The notes: generated by a model not told the origin, from the sequence alone. A stretch of 64,000 nt of DNA from an uncultured bacterium (GCA_938014885.1 CALLQI010000008.1:22298-86297); one strand, 5' to 3'. Positions 50,627 to 59,377 are shown, numbered from the stretch's first letter. Program-made: numbers and translations.

Positions 50627-52000
50627 TCAGGCCGGTTCGGAATCACGCAGCCGTGCCTCGATCTGCTTGCGTTCGCGGCGGGCGGTGTCTTCGACCTCGC
50701 CCCGGGCCGCGCGGCCGATTTTCTCGGCGTCGTGGGTACTGGCAAACAGGACGCGCCCGTCGGACAGCACGATTTCGACGCCGGCTGGGCGAGTGCGCAA
50801 TTCGCTGATCTCGAGCGGCTCGACCTTGCGTGCTGCCGGCCCGTCGGAGCCCCCTCGCGCGAGGCGCTTCTTGCGTTCTTCGGCGCCGCTTTTGCCGCCT
50901 TCGATGTACGGGGCGAAGCGGTCCATGAAGCTGTCGAACTCGCGCATGACTTCGTCGTATGCCCGGTCGTCCAGGTTCACGCCGTTGTCGCCGATGTAGT
51001 CGCCGAATACGTTGCTGACGGTGTTGATCGCGCGGCCGATGCGCTTGTCGAGCGGGTTGTCCTTCTGGTTAGCCCAGGGGGCGGCACCGGTGGATTCGGC
51101 CTGTGTTTTCAGGCCGTAGGTGGTGATCACAGCGCGCTCGAAGGTGTCGGTGAAATCGTTCAGTGCCTGGCCCTGCAGTTGTGTGCTCTCCAGCAGGCGC
51201 ACGCTTTGCAGCGTCAGGCCGACCAGCAGGTTGGCGCAGCGGATGGCGGTGAGGCGCTTGTCTTCTTTGCCCTGCACGTCGCTGAGCACGCGCTCCATCA
51301 AGTCGGAGCCCAGTTCGGCGGCGCGCACGCCGCAGAGTACCGGGCGGTTGCTGAACTGGCCGATCACGATGGCGACATACAGCGCGTGCGCGATGTCCAC
51401 GAGATACTCGTTGACGATGTCATGTGACATGCGCTCAAGGCCAGCGGGTACAAGCGCGTTCAGGCGCGGCATGAACTTTTCGTCGAACACGCCGACCGTA
51501 AGGCCTTGTTCGCGCTTGACGGCCTGACGCACGAGCACCGGGATCAGTTCTTCAATCGTGGCGGGTTCTTTCTTGGGGCGGCCATCGTCGGCGTCCGGCG
51601 CCTGCGGCTGGGTGCGTTTGGCGTTCACGTCGCCCGTAGACGGCCGGCGCGGGGCCTCGCGCGGTTGTGACGGCTGGCGGGTCTGGCCGCCCTGCACGGG
51701 CTGTGAAGGCTTGCGCTGCGGGCCGGCCGGGGCCAGCGGCTGACGTTGCGTGGGCGCGGCCGAAGGCTTGGCACCGGGACGCGGCGGCGCGGCGGGCAGG
51801 GGTTTTTGCGGCGGGATAGGCTGGCGCTGCTGCGGCGCGGGTGAGGGTGCCGGGCGCGGCTTGACGGTGCCGCCAAGGCCGGGCATGCCGCCGGGTGCGT
51901 TGTTCTGGCCTGGCAGCTTGGGCTTGGGCATGGGGCGACTGGCCGGGGCCAGCGGCTTGCGCTGGTTGGGGGTGTTGCCGGGGTTTCCGTTCTGCGCCAT
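50627..52000 (-). CDS. protein of unknown function with Pro/Gln-rich head
   Basis: A 457-residue cytoplasmic protein. Residues 1 to about 150 are disordered, Pro/Gln/Arg-rich. A helical domain (about 150-370) follows, containing LRCANLL-type helices, and then a short beta domain near the C-terminus (EISELRTRPAGVEIVLSDGRVLFAS). The middle helical domain has no recognised name. Its start is two bases from the stop of the cyclase gene upstream, so the two are cotranscribed and likely work together. Confidence 0.65.
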   Translation of the reverse strand: MAQNGNPGNTPNQRKPLAPASRPMPKPKLPGQNNAPGGMPGLGGTVKPRPAPSPAPQQRQPIPPQKPLPAAPPRPGAKPSAAPTQRQPLAPAGPQRKPSQPVQGGQTRQPSQPREAPRRPSTGDVNAKRTQPQAPDADDGRPKKEPATIEELIPVLVRQAVKREQGLTVGVFDEKFMPRLNALVPAGLERMSHDIVNEYLVDIAHALYVAIVIGQFSNRPVLCGVRAAELGSDLMERVLSDVQGKEDKRLTAIRCANLLVGLTLQSVRLLESTQLQGQALNDFTDTFERAVITTYGLKTQAESTGAAPWANQKDNPLDKRIGRAINTVSNVFGDYIGDNGVNLDDRAYDEVMREFDSFMDRFAPYIEGGKSGAEERKKRLARGGSDGPAARKVEPLEISELRTRPAGVEIVLSDGRVLFASTHDAEKIGRAARGEVEDTARRERKQIEARLRDSEPA

Positions 52001-52002
52001 GG

Positions 52003-53211
52003 TTATGCCTGGTCGTACGCGAGCGTCGCGACCGTCACGGGCTCGCCGATACCTTTTACCTCAATCTGGGCCTTGGTGCGGAACTTGATCGGGATCGCAA
52101 TGCGCGCCGGGTTTTCGCGCGCGTAGCGGCTGATCTCCTGCACCGTACCCAGGCTGGCCAGCACTTCGTTGCCCTGCGCAAAGCTGCACAAGCGCGCGGC
52201 CAGGTTCACGTGGTGGCCCAGTACCGTATACTGGTTTGCCTTTTGCGTGCCGAACATACCCAGCAACATCTCGCCGCTGTTGATGCCCACGCCCAGCGTC
52301 AGGATTTCAGGGTTCGATTGCAGCAGCTGTTGCGAAATCAGCCCCTTGTCGATCCAGAAGCGTCGCGTGCGCTGCACCGCATTCTGCAGATCGACCGCGA
52401 ACTTCACTGCATTGTACGCGTGGCCGGGCACGGGCAGCGGCGCGCCGAACAGCGCCATCACCTGGTCGCCCACGAACTTGTCCAGGGTGGCGTCGTTGGC
52501 CTCAAGCGCCTGCATGCACACATCGAAGAATTCGTTGAACACGGTCTGCACGGTGCCGGCGTCGCTGGCCTCGCAAAAGGTGGTGAAGCTGCGCAGGTCG
52601 GCAAACAGCACCGACATGCCGCGCTTGTGGGACAGGAAGGGGTCTTCGCTGTTGTCCAGCAGCCGCTCAACGATGCGCGGGCTTACCAGACGCTCAAAGA
52701 ACTGGCGGGTGGTGCGCAGGCGCGTCGTGTCTTCGACGGTGACCGTACCCTGGTTGTCACTCCAGACCGCTTTGAACTGGAAGTATTCCGAGCGTCCGCC
52801 GATGGCGCTGGGGCGTTCTGCCTCAAAGGTTTCTTCGCCGCCTGAATCCAGCGCGTCCTGCAGCAGGGTCTGGAATACGCTGGGCGCCCATTCGAGGTTG
52901 TCGAAGTCGGCGAGGCCGGGCTTGGCGTTGGCGACATCTTTGCTGACGCCCAGAAAGTCGGCCATGCGCGTGTTCATGCGCACGACGCGCCACTTGTTGT
53001 CGACGATCAGGTACGAAACGGACAGGCCGGCGATGGTGGCCTGCGGGGCGGGCGAACGCGTCTGGCCGAAACTGGTAAGCGAGCCAAGAGTCATGCTGCC
53101 GCTGGCTTGGCCGCCCGAAAGCAGCATCAGCTTGCGGCGCAACTGCTCGTTTTCACCCTGCAGCAGGGTCAACTTCTCCTGCAGGGCTTTGGTGTCGGAC
53201 TTCCCCAGCAT
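52003..53211 (-). CDS. PAS-class III nucleotide cyclase
   Basis: A 402-residue soluble signalling enzyme. A short coiled coil (about 8-35) leads into a PAS domain (about 60-175). The C-terminal class III cyclase domain has metal aspartates Asp205 (FADLRSF) and Asp249 (DKFVGD) and base-reading Lys245. The transition-state residues are Asn336 and Arg340 (VNLAARL). At the second base-reading position, where adenylate cyclases usually have Asp (GDTVN), it has His333 (GHHVN), so the product could be cAMP or cGMP, or it may have altered selectivity. The start at 53211 gives the coiled coil. It is tightly coupled to the two unknown genes downstream. Confidence 0.9.
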   Translation of the reverse strand: MLGKSDTKALQEKLTLLQGENEQLRRKLMLLSGGQASGSMTLGSLTSFGQTRSPAPQATIAGLSVSYLIVDNKWRVVRMNTRMADFLGVSKDVANAKPGLADFDNLEWAPSVFQTLLQDALDSGGEETFEAERPSAIGGRSEYFQFKAVWSDNQGTVTVEDTTRLRTTRQFFERLVSPRIVERLLDNSEDPFLSHKRGMSVLFADLRSFTTFCEASDAGTVQTVFNEFFDVCMQALEANDATLDKFVGDQVMALFGAPLPVPGHAYNAVKFAVDLQNAVQRTRRFWIDKGLISQQLLQSNPEILTLGVGINSGEMLLGMFGTQKANQYTVLGHHVNLAARLCSFAQGNEVLASLGTVQEISRYARENPARIAIPIKFRTKAQIEVKGIGEPVTVATLAYDQA

Positions 53212-53335
53212 AGACAACCGCCGCGGCCGCGCCGCGAAACGAACGCCCGACGCACCCCATGGAGCGCCCAAGCCCGTGAGCAACGTGACTATGCTGCCTT
53301 GGCGGGGCAGATTCGGCAACAAGGCTGTGGGGGTA

Positions 53336-53863
53336 CTAGGCCTCGAAGTACGCCCATAAGGCGGGGAACCGTGACGGCAGTTCGGCCTCGTCCCAGGCGC
53401 GGCCCTTGGGCTCGGCAGCGCGCATCGGCATGGGCACGTCGATATCTTCGCTGGTACGGGCGATATAGGCGTCGCCGGCGGCGAAGATGAGGGGTTCGGC
53501 CTCGAACAGGACTTCGCTTGGCTCGGGCTCGGCTTTCACGAGTTCAAGCAGCGATTGGGGGTCCTTCATGGCGCGGTCAAAGACTTCGCGGCCCTGCCCG
53601 ATCAGCCAGGCGCGGAAGAACTCGAAGCCTTCTTCGTCGCAGCCGCCATTGATGATGAAGGCCGCGCCCCAGAGATCCCAGGTGAAAGAGGCGTTCATGA
53701 GCTCGGTGAAGCGGCGTTCGAAGGCCTCGATTTCATAGGCGCTGCGCTTCTTGAGCAGCGCGGTCAGGTGCTCGGCCTGGCTTTCGGCGCGGGCGACGGC
53801 GTCATCGCCGTCGCAAAGCGAGCGGGACTCGTCAATCAGCTGCCAGAAGGTGGGGTCGTCCAT
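53336..53863 (-). CDS. DUF4240 domain protein
   Basis: A 175-residue protein starting MDDPTFWQLIDESR with the stretch FERRFTELMNASFTWDLWGAAFIINGGCDEEGFEFFRAWLI, which is DUF4240. Length is right for the family; the function is unknown. It is upstream of the cyclase gene, 124 bases away. Confidence 0.88.
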   Translation of the reverse strand: MDDPTFWQLIDESRSLCDGDDAVARAESQAEHLTALLKKRSAYEIEAFERRFTELMNASFTWDLWGAAFIINGGCDEEGFEFFRAWLIGQGREVFDRAMKDPQSLLELVKAEPEPSEVLFEAEPLIFAAGDAYIARTSEDIDVPMPMRAAEPKGRAWDEAELPSRFPALWAYFEA

Positions 53864-53959
53864 GCAGGATCAGTTACGGGACCCTGCCATGCTACACAGG
53901 GCAGTGCAGGGGTTAAGCGGCAACCGGAGAACGTTGAAGAAAAAGCGGGGGGAGGGCAT

Positions 53960-54122
53960 AGGGCTCGGGGCTTGGGGCTCAGGGCTTGGGGATATGGGTC
54001 TTGGTTTTGAGGGCTTTGGGTTGCGGGGCGTTCGGTGATCGTCATTGCCACACACAAGACGCCAAACCCCGCACGCCAGACCCCGCACTCGCGCGCCGCA
54101 CACAAGACACCGCACACCCGCG
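53960..54122. repeat. inverted module of GGGCTTGG and CACACAAGAC repeats
   Basis: The 313 bases between the DUF4240 gene and the tRNA hold no gene. The left arm (53960-54032) is GGGCTCGGGGCTTGGGGCTC continued with further G-rich units. The right arm (54050-54122) is a C/A-rich run of CACACAAGACGCCAAACCCC and GCACGCCAGACCCCGCAC-like units. The right arm, reverse complemented, has the same G-rich, T-spaced pattern as the left. Confidence 0.7.
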
Positions 54123-54176
54123 CCGGGGGTGGAATCAGGCAGGGGCAACACTACACTCACGCCCCGCAGCAAAAGT

Positions 54177-54251
54177 GGATCGGTAGCTCAATGGTAGAGT
54201 AGCGGCCTTTTAAGCCGTGGGTTCCGGGTTCGAGTCCCGGCCGATCCACCA
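54177..54251 (+). tRNA. tRNA-Lys (anticodon UUU)
   Basis: A complete cloverleaf: acceptor GGATCGG/CCGATCC, D arm GCTC..GAGT, anticodon stem GCGGC/GCCGT with loop CTTTTAA giving anticodon TTT, and T arm CCGGG-TTCGAGT-CCCGG. The discriminator base is A and CCA is encoded (54249-54251). Confidence 0.97.
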
Positions 54252-54282
54252 CGAAACCAGCCCGCATTGCGGGCTGGTTTCG
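54252..54282 (+). terminator. terminator of the tRNA gene
   Basis: A perfect 14-bp stem CGAAACCAGCCCGC / GCGGGCTGGTTTCG around ATT directly after the CCA end. The T-run lies within the stem. Confidence 0.85.
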
Positions 54283-54332
54283 TGTCAGGCGCGCTCTGTG
54301 AGCGATACCGTGATTCCAGCATCCCGTGCGGC

Positions 54333-55364
54333 CTACATTGTGATCACAATCTTGCCCTTGGCTTTGCCATCCTCCAGGTGCTGCATCGCCTGGCCGGCCT
54401 GTTCGAACGCAAATGCCTGTTCCACTAGCGGCGCCAGCTTGCCTGCGGCCGCCAACTCCTGCAGGTGTTTCATGTCGGCCGGGTTCTCGATCGAAACGAA
54501 CGAGGTGAGTCTCTGGCTTGTGAACATCGACAGCACCATCGCGCGCAACTGCCGATCTATGCCACCAAACCACTTTCCGCCGCCTTCGCCGCCGACAATC
54601 ACCAGCGTGCCGCGCGGCGCCAGCGCCCGGCGCAAATGCGTCAGCGAGCGGTTACCAGCGATATCAAGGATGACGTCATACCGCAGGCCGCCCCTGGTGA
54701 TGTCCTCGCGTTTGTAGTCGATCACATGGTCGGCACCCGCTGCCAGAACCGTGGCCGCCTTGGCCGCGCTGCATACGCCTGTCACCTCTGCACCGGCAAG
54801 CTTGGCCAGCTGCACCGCATAACTGCCCACGCCGCCACCGGCGCCGATCACGAGGACAGTCTGCCCCTGCTCCACCTTCGCCACGTCACGTACAGCCTTG
54901 AGGGCCGCGAGTGCCGAAACAGGCAGGGCCGCCGCCTGTTCGAACGTCAGGCTGGCGGGTTTGTGCACGAACTTGTCGGCCGGGGCACTGGCGAATTCGG
55001 CCCAGGCGCCCATGGCCATGCTGGTGCCGAGCACTTCATCACCCGGCTTGAAGCTGGTGACCTTGCGGCCGACAGCCTCCACCACGCCGGCGACATCCAT
55101 GCCGGGGGTGCGGACTTTCGGCCGGCTGAAGCCCAGGCCCATGATGCGCATGAGGTAGGGTCGTCCCGTCATGAGGTGCCAGACGCCGCGATCAAGGCCG
55201 GCTGCGCGTACGCGGATGAGCACGTCATTGTCGCCTACCGCAGGCACGGGCAGATCCACGAGCTTGAGGTTTTCGGCCGGTCCATAGGAGTCCTGTACCC
55301 AGGCACGCATGGTGGCTGGCAGCGCTTCGGTGTCGGTCTTCTGTGGTGCGCGGGAAGGCATCAT
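54333..55364 (-). CDS. MDR-family NAD(P)-dependent oxidoreductase
   Basis: A 343-residue medium-chain dehydrogenase/reductase of the quinone-reductase (zinc-free) type. The N-terminal GroES-like part has GPAENLKLVDLPVPAVGDNDVLIRV. The Rossmann motif reads GAGGGVGSYAVQLAK, and the usual zinc-binding cysteines are absent. It reduces quinones or enones with NADPH. It diverges from a TetR regulator across a paired palindrome, so it is the likely target of that repressor. GGAGA lies before the ATG. Confidence 0.92.
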   Translation of the reverse strand: MMPSRAPQKTDTEALPATMRAWVQDSYGPAENLKLVDLPVPAVGDNDVLIRVRAAGLDRGVWHLMTGRPYLMRIMGLGFSRPKVRTPGMDVAGVVEAVGRKVTSFKPGDEVLGTSMAMGAWAEFASAPADKFVHKPASLTFEQAAALPVSALAALKAVRDVAKVEQGQTVLVIGAGGGVGSYAVQLAKLAGAEVTGVCSAAKAATVLAAGADHVIDYKREDITRGGLRYDVILDIAGNRSLTHLRRALAPRGTLVIVGGEGGGKWFGGIDRQLRAMVLSMFTSQRLTSFVSIENPADMKHLQELAAAGKLAPLVEQAFAFEQAGQAMQHLEDGKAKGKIVITM

Positions 55365-55392
55365 CTCTGTTCTCCAGTAAGGGCTTGCATGG

Positions 55393-55424
55393 CTTACGGT
55401 GTAAGTATAGACTTACGCTGTAAG
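55393..55424. promoter_or_regulatory. paired palindromic TetR-type operator
   Basis: Two copies of CTTACNNNGTAAG (55393-55405 with GGT, 55412-55424 with GCT), centre to centre 19 bp, lie between the divergent MDR oxidoreductase and TetR genes. The position and symmetry suit binding by the encoded TetR dimer, repressing both genes. Confidence 0.75.
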
Positions 55425-55465
55425 TAGTACAAGCCCGAAACCGAAAAAAGTTAAGGCAGGCAACC

Positions 55466-56140
55466 ATGACCAGAAAACACATACCGTTGTCCCGTGAGCG
55501 TGTGCTGCGCGCGGCACTCGCACTGGCCGACAAACGCGGCATTGCAGAGCTGTCGATGCGCAAGCTGGCAAAGAAGCTCAACGTCGAGGCGATGTCCCTG
55601 TACAACCATGTTGCCGACAAGGACGACATCCTTGACGGCCTCGTGGAGCTGCTGATCGCGGAAATCGAATTGCCGCTCCCGGGCGAGCGCTGGAAGCCTG
55701 CCATGCGCAGGCGCGCGGCGTCGGCGCGCGAGATGTTCCTGCGCCACCCGTGGGCGCTGGGCATCATGGAGTCGCGCCGCAATCCGGGCCCTGTTTCCAT
55801 GCGGTACTACGACTCGGTGATCGGCTGCCTGCGCCACGCAGGCTTCTCGATCGCGTTGGCTGCACACGCGTTCTCTGCGCTGGACAGCTACATTTACGGC
55901 TTTGCGTTGCAGGAGATGAAGCTGCCGTTCAAGACCCCCGAAGAACTGGCGGTACTTGCGGAGTCAATCATGCAGAACATGCCCGCGGCCGAATATCCGC
56001 ACTTCACAGAGATGATAGTCGGCCACACGCTCAAGCCCGGCTACTCGTATGCGAAAGAGTTCGAATGGGGCCTAGATCTCGTGCTCGGCGGCCTGGAGCG
56101 CGAGCTCGGGGCTGCGCGTGCGCCAAGCCGCTTCGCTTAG
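55466..56140 (+). CDS. TetR/AcrR-family regulator
   Basis: A 224-residue repressor. The N-terminal helix-turn-helix reads LSMRKLAKKLNVEAMSLYNHVADKDDIL. The C-terminal ligand domain resembles TetR_C-type helices (RNPGPVSMRYYDSVIGCLRHAG). It is divergent from the oxidoreductase gene, sharing the palindromic operator. AGGCAGG precedes the ATG. It probably senses a small hydrophobic compound that its oxidoreductase reduces. Confidence 0.92.
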   Translation: MTRKHIPLSRERVLRAALALADKRGIAELSMRKLAKKLNVEAMSLYNHVADKDDILDGLVELLIAEIELPLPGERWKPAMRRRAASAREMFLRHPWALGIMESRRNPGPVSMRYYDSVIGCLRHAGFSIALAAHAFSALDSYIYGFALQEMKLPFKTPEELAVLAESIMQNMPAAEYPHFTEMIVGHTLKPGYSYAKEFEWGLDLVLGGLERELGAARAPSRFA

Positions 56141-56179
56141 CCAATCGCTAAGCCACTTCGCTAGGCTACGACGCTAGGC
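56131..56179. repeat. tandem CGCTWRGCC repeats
   Basis: Four units spaced 12-13 bases, CGCTTAGCC, CGCTAAGCC, CGCTAGGCT and CGCTAGGCA, span the end of the TetR gene and the end of the small minus-strand gene. The TetR stop codon lies in the first unit. Confidence 0.7.
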
Positions 56180-56338
56180 AACTACCGCGCGGAGGGCTTC
56201 TTCGAAGGCGTTGCGGCGGCGGCGGTGTTCGAGCAGGCGGGCTAGTTCGCGGCGGCGTTGGCTTTCGGCGCGGGCGCGCTGTAGCAGCTTGGCGTAGTGC
56301 CGGCTGGTGGCTGCTAGTTTTTCTGTGTCGGCGTGCAT
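56174..56338 (-). CDS. short basic coiled-coil protein
   Basis: A 54-residue reading frame, MHADTEKLAATSRHYAKLLQ onward, then an Arg-rich helix (RARAESQRRRELARLLEHRR) and FEEALRAVVA. It is a predicted single charged helix or coiled coil, with no known family. CAGGAA lies nine bases before the ATG. It uses the rare codon CTA more than the neighbours. The gene is convergent with tetR, and nothing else explains the 446 bases between tetR and the zincin gene. It could be nonfunctional. Confidence 0.4.
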   Translation of the reverse strand: MHADTEKLAATSRHYAKLLQRARAESQRRRELARLLEHRRRRNAFEEALRAVVA

Positions 56339-56586
56339 GGCCCGGTTCCTGTTTGCTGCTTCCTGCTTCCGTTACCTGTACCGATAGTTCCTTACCGGCG
56401 TTACTTCCTTTCACGCTTATGGACGAAATTTGCCGGGTTAAGTTCCGGCCTTGCTTGCTTCCTTTTCACCAATCCGCGAAGTGCCCAGCCCAGCTTCGCA
56501 TTCGCGAGCGGGGCCTCCATTCTGCTCTACATTCGCCGGCAGGCCTGCCATAATGGTCATCCCTGCTTCCCCCGGTTGGCGAGCCC

Positions 56587-57909
56587 ATGCGCGTTGCTTT
56601 CTTCGGCCTGCTGCTTCTGCTGGTTTCGCCCCTGCCGGCGCAAACGGCCTACAGTCCTGAACAGCCGGGCTATCACGCCGACCAGCTTGCGTTGGCGCAG
56701 CATTGCCTCGACAACGCCCTGTATTCCGAGGCGCGCAAACTGGCCGCGGCCTCACTGGCGGCGATGCCGGACCGCGCGCGCGAGATCACCAAGGCCTGTG
56801 AAGACAAACAGGACGTGCACACGGCCTCAGCCTGGGGGGCCTATCTGGACCGGCGCGAGGCCCTGCAACGCAAGCGTGCCGATGCCGCCTTTGCCGACCA
56901 GCACGCCGAGAACCAGGTGCTGGCGCTTGACCCGGACCACGCAAAGGCCCGTGAGGCCGCTGGCGACAAGTGGCTCGACGGCATGGGGTGGCTCAGCGCC
57001 GCTAATCACGAGCGCCTGTCGCCGCTGGCGCAGCGGCTGGCCACAGCACCCGAGAAAGCCGACCGCGAGGCCACCTGGGACAAGCCCTGGCTGCTGGTCG
57101 GCGAGCGCTTCACGCTGGTGACCGATCTGCCGTACTCGCGCGCGCTGAAGTACGCGCGGCTGCTGGAGCGCTTTGACGCCATCTTCTTTGAGCTGCTGGG
57201 CGACGTGATCCCGCGCCGCAACCAGCCCAATGTTGTCTACTGCTGCAAAAACGCGGCCGACTTCGTGATCTTCAGCCAGCAACTGGACCTGGCCCAGGAA
57301 GAAACCAGCGCGGGCCTGCACTTCGGCAGCCACGGCATCGTGCTGCTGAACGCTGAGCGCTGCGACTTCGTCGGCAAGCGCAACAAGGCACCCGACAACC
57401 TGGCCCGCACGCTGTACCACGAATGCGCGCACCGGCTGGTCGAAATCGGCCTGCGTGGCCGTCGCGGCGGATTCGGCAGCTATGAGCTCGCGACCACCGG
57501 CGAACACGCGTGGATTGTCGAAAGCATCGCGATCGTGTTCGAGGACCTGAAGATCGAAAAGAAGGGCTACAAACTCACGGGCCTTGAGGCCCAGCGCAAG
57601 TACACCATCACCAAGTACTGGAAGGGCAAAGAGGCCAAGCTGCCGACGCTGGAGCCGGTTCTGAAACAGGGTTTCACGGCGTTTGCCACGGCCGAGCCGG
57701 TCTCAGGGGCCGAGAAATACGCCATCGCCGGCACCGTCGGCTGGTATTGCCTGTTCGTGAAGAAAGACCAGTACCGCGCGGCATACCTGGGGCTGCTGGT
57801 CGATTACTATCGGCTTGATACCCGCACCCGCAACTTCGAGCAGCGCTTCGGCGTGAAGCTGGCCGACTTCGAAGCCGAGTGGCGCGAATGGGCCCTGAAG
57901 CAGGGCTGA
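56587..57909 (+). CDS. exported zincin-like protein (DUF1570-type)
   Basis: A 440-residue exported protein (signal peptide about 1-19, ending LPAQT). Residues 20-150 are TPR-like helices. A gluzincin motif follows: His278-Glu279-x-x-His282 in TLYHECAHRLVEIG, and Glu312 (VESIAIVFED) is a likely third zinc ligand. The order resembles DUF1570 proteins of planctomycetes. It may be a secreted metallopeptidase, but the rest of the active-site pocket cannot be checked here. The start at 56587 is the signal-peptide start. Confidence 0.78.
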   Translation: MRVAFFGLLLLLVSPLPAQTAYSPEQPGYHADQLALAQHCLDNALYSEARKLAAASLAAMPDRAREITKACEDKQDVHTASAWGAYLDRREALQRKRADAAFADQHAENQVLALDPDHAKAREAAGDKWLDGMGWLSAANHERLSPLAQRLATAPEKADREATWDKPWLLVGERFTLVTDLPYSRALKYARLLERFDAIFFELLGDVIPRRNQPNVVYCCKNAADFVIFSQQLDLAQEETSAGLHFGSHGIVLLNAERCDFVGKRNKAPDNLARTLYHECAHRLVEIGLRGRRGGFGSYELATTGEHAWIVESIAIVFEDLKIEKKGYKLTGLEAQRKYTITKYWKGKEAKLPTLEPVLKQGFTAFATAEPVSGAEKYAIAGTVGWYCLFVKKDQYRAAYLGLLVDYYRLDTRTRNFEQRFGVKLADFEAEWREWALKQG

Positions 57910-58002
57910 CGCGGCGTACGAGCCACCAACACAATCGGCAATCTGCATCCGCGCGCGGGCTTGCTATGCTGTTGGGCGAGACGATCCATCGGGAGCCCGA
58001 CC

Positions 58003-59349
58003 ATGACCACGCCGGAAATTGACCGCCTGCTGAAACAACTCACCGACAAAGACCCCAGCATCCGCCGCAGCGCAGCTGAAGCCCTAGGCAAACTCGGGCC
58101 GCTTGCCGCCAACGCCGTGCCGTCGCTTGGCAAGGCCCTGCGTGACGAAAACAAGCACGTCGTGTTCGACGCTGCCTTTGCGCTGGGTCGCATCGGCACC
58201 GCCAGCGTGCCGGTGCTGGTCGAGTCGCTGAAAAATGGCGATCTCGAAGTGCGACGCCGCAGCCTTGAGGCCATCCGCATGGTCGGCCACCGCGCCATTG
58301 ATGCGGTGCCCGCGCTGGCGCATTCGCTGCGCGACGCCGCCAGCGAGATCCGCTGCTACGCCGCCGAAGCCCTGCGCAAGATCGGCCGCGCGGCCAAGGA
58401 CGCAATCCCTGAGCTGATGCTGGCGCTGAAAGACGAGAAGGTGGACGTACGCCGTGCCGCCAGTGAAGCCCTGGGCGACATGGGCGCTGAAGCCGTGCCG
58501 CCGCTCGTGAAGGCCCTTCGCGACGAAGACCCCAACGTACGCTTCGACGCCGCCCACGCGCTTGGCCGCATCGGCCCCGCTTCGGCCGGTGCCGTGCCCG
58601 CGTTGATTGAGGCCGCACAGAAGGACGTCGCCAGCGTTCGCCAGATCAGCGCCGAGGCATTGGGCAACATCGGCCCGGCAGCCGAGGTCGCTGTGCCCGC
58701 GCTGACCAAGCTGCTGAAAGATGAAAGCAGCGAAGTGCGCGCCTCAGCGGCCAAGGCACTCGGACGCATCGGCAAGGGTGCCGTGCATGCGCTGATCGGT
58801 ACGCTATCCGATACCGACGCCCGCGTGCGCCGCCGCGCGGTGCTGGCGCTGGGGCAGATCGGCCCCAACGCGGCCGAAGCAGTGCCCGCGCTGACAGAAC
58901 TGCTGGGTGACGAGTCCGTGCGGGCACAGGCCGCCGATGCGCTGCGCGACATCGGCCCTTCGGCTGCCGGCGCGGTGCCCAAGTTGATGGAGTTACTGAA
59001 AGATGACGCCGGCGACGTAAGCCGCGCTGCCGCCGATGCTCTGGGTTCCATCGGTACCGCAGCCGTGGACCCGCTGACCGGGGCGCTGGCAGGCGGCGAC
59101 CAGCACACGCGGCTGCGCGCGCTGACGGCGCTGACCGCCGTGGGCGAAAAGGCAGGCAAGGCCGCCACGGCCATCGCGACCTGCCTGAAAGACGAAGACG
59201 AACGCGTGCGCTTCAACGCCGCCCGCGCGCTGGAAAAGTTGGGCCCCGGCGCCAAGCCCGCCGAAAACGCGCTGAAGCAGGCACTGAAAGATGAAGACGA
59301 AGACGTGCGCTACTGGGCCGGCGAAGCGCTGAAACGAATCAGCGGCTGA
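58003..59349 (+). CDS. HEAT-repeat protein
   Basis: A 448-residue protein made almost wholly of about twelve repeats of 36 residues with consensus AVPALxxLLKDExxxVRxxAAxALGxIG, the HEAT/PBS-lyase repeat. It has no signal peptide, so it is a cytoplasmic scaffold with an extended solenoid for protein binding. The regular repeats suggest a recent expansion. The start at 58003 fits the first repeat. It is followed by a hairpin and a structured stretch. Confidence 0.92.
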   Translation: MTTPEIDRLLKQLTDKDPSIRRSAAEALGKLGPLAANAVPSLGKALRDENKHVVFDAAFALGRIGTASVPVLVESLKNGDLEVRRRSLEAIRMVGHRAIDAVPALAHSLRDAASEIRCYAAEALRKIGRAAKDAIPELMLALKDEKVDVRRAASEALGDMGAEAVPPLVKALRDEDPNVRFDAAHALGRIGPASAGAVPALIEAAQKDVASVRQISAEALGNIGPAAEVAVPALTKLLKDESSEVRASAAKALGRIGKGAVHALIGTLSDTDARVRRRAVLALGQIGPNAAEAVPALTELLGDESVRAQAADALRDIGPSAAGAVPKLMELLKDDAGDVSRAAADALGSIGTAAVDPLTGALAGGDQHTRLRALTALTAVGEKAGKAATAIATCLKDEDERVRFNAARALEKLGPGAKPAENALKQALKDEDEDVRYWAGEALKRISG

Positions 59350-59377
59350 TCGCAGTCAAGAACGCCGAAAAAACAGA

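Noticed and set aside
54177..54282. tRNA-Lys as an integration (att) site
   Set aside because: No integrase and no direct repeat of the tRNA 3' end were seen in the downstream 10 kb.
56166..56414. 82-residue minus-strand frame
   Set aside because: It is Arg/Pro/Ser-rich and out of frame with the more plausible 54-residue protein that has a possible ribosome site in the same stretch.
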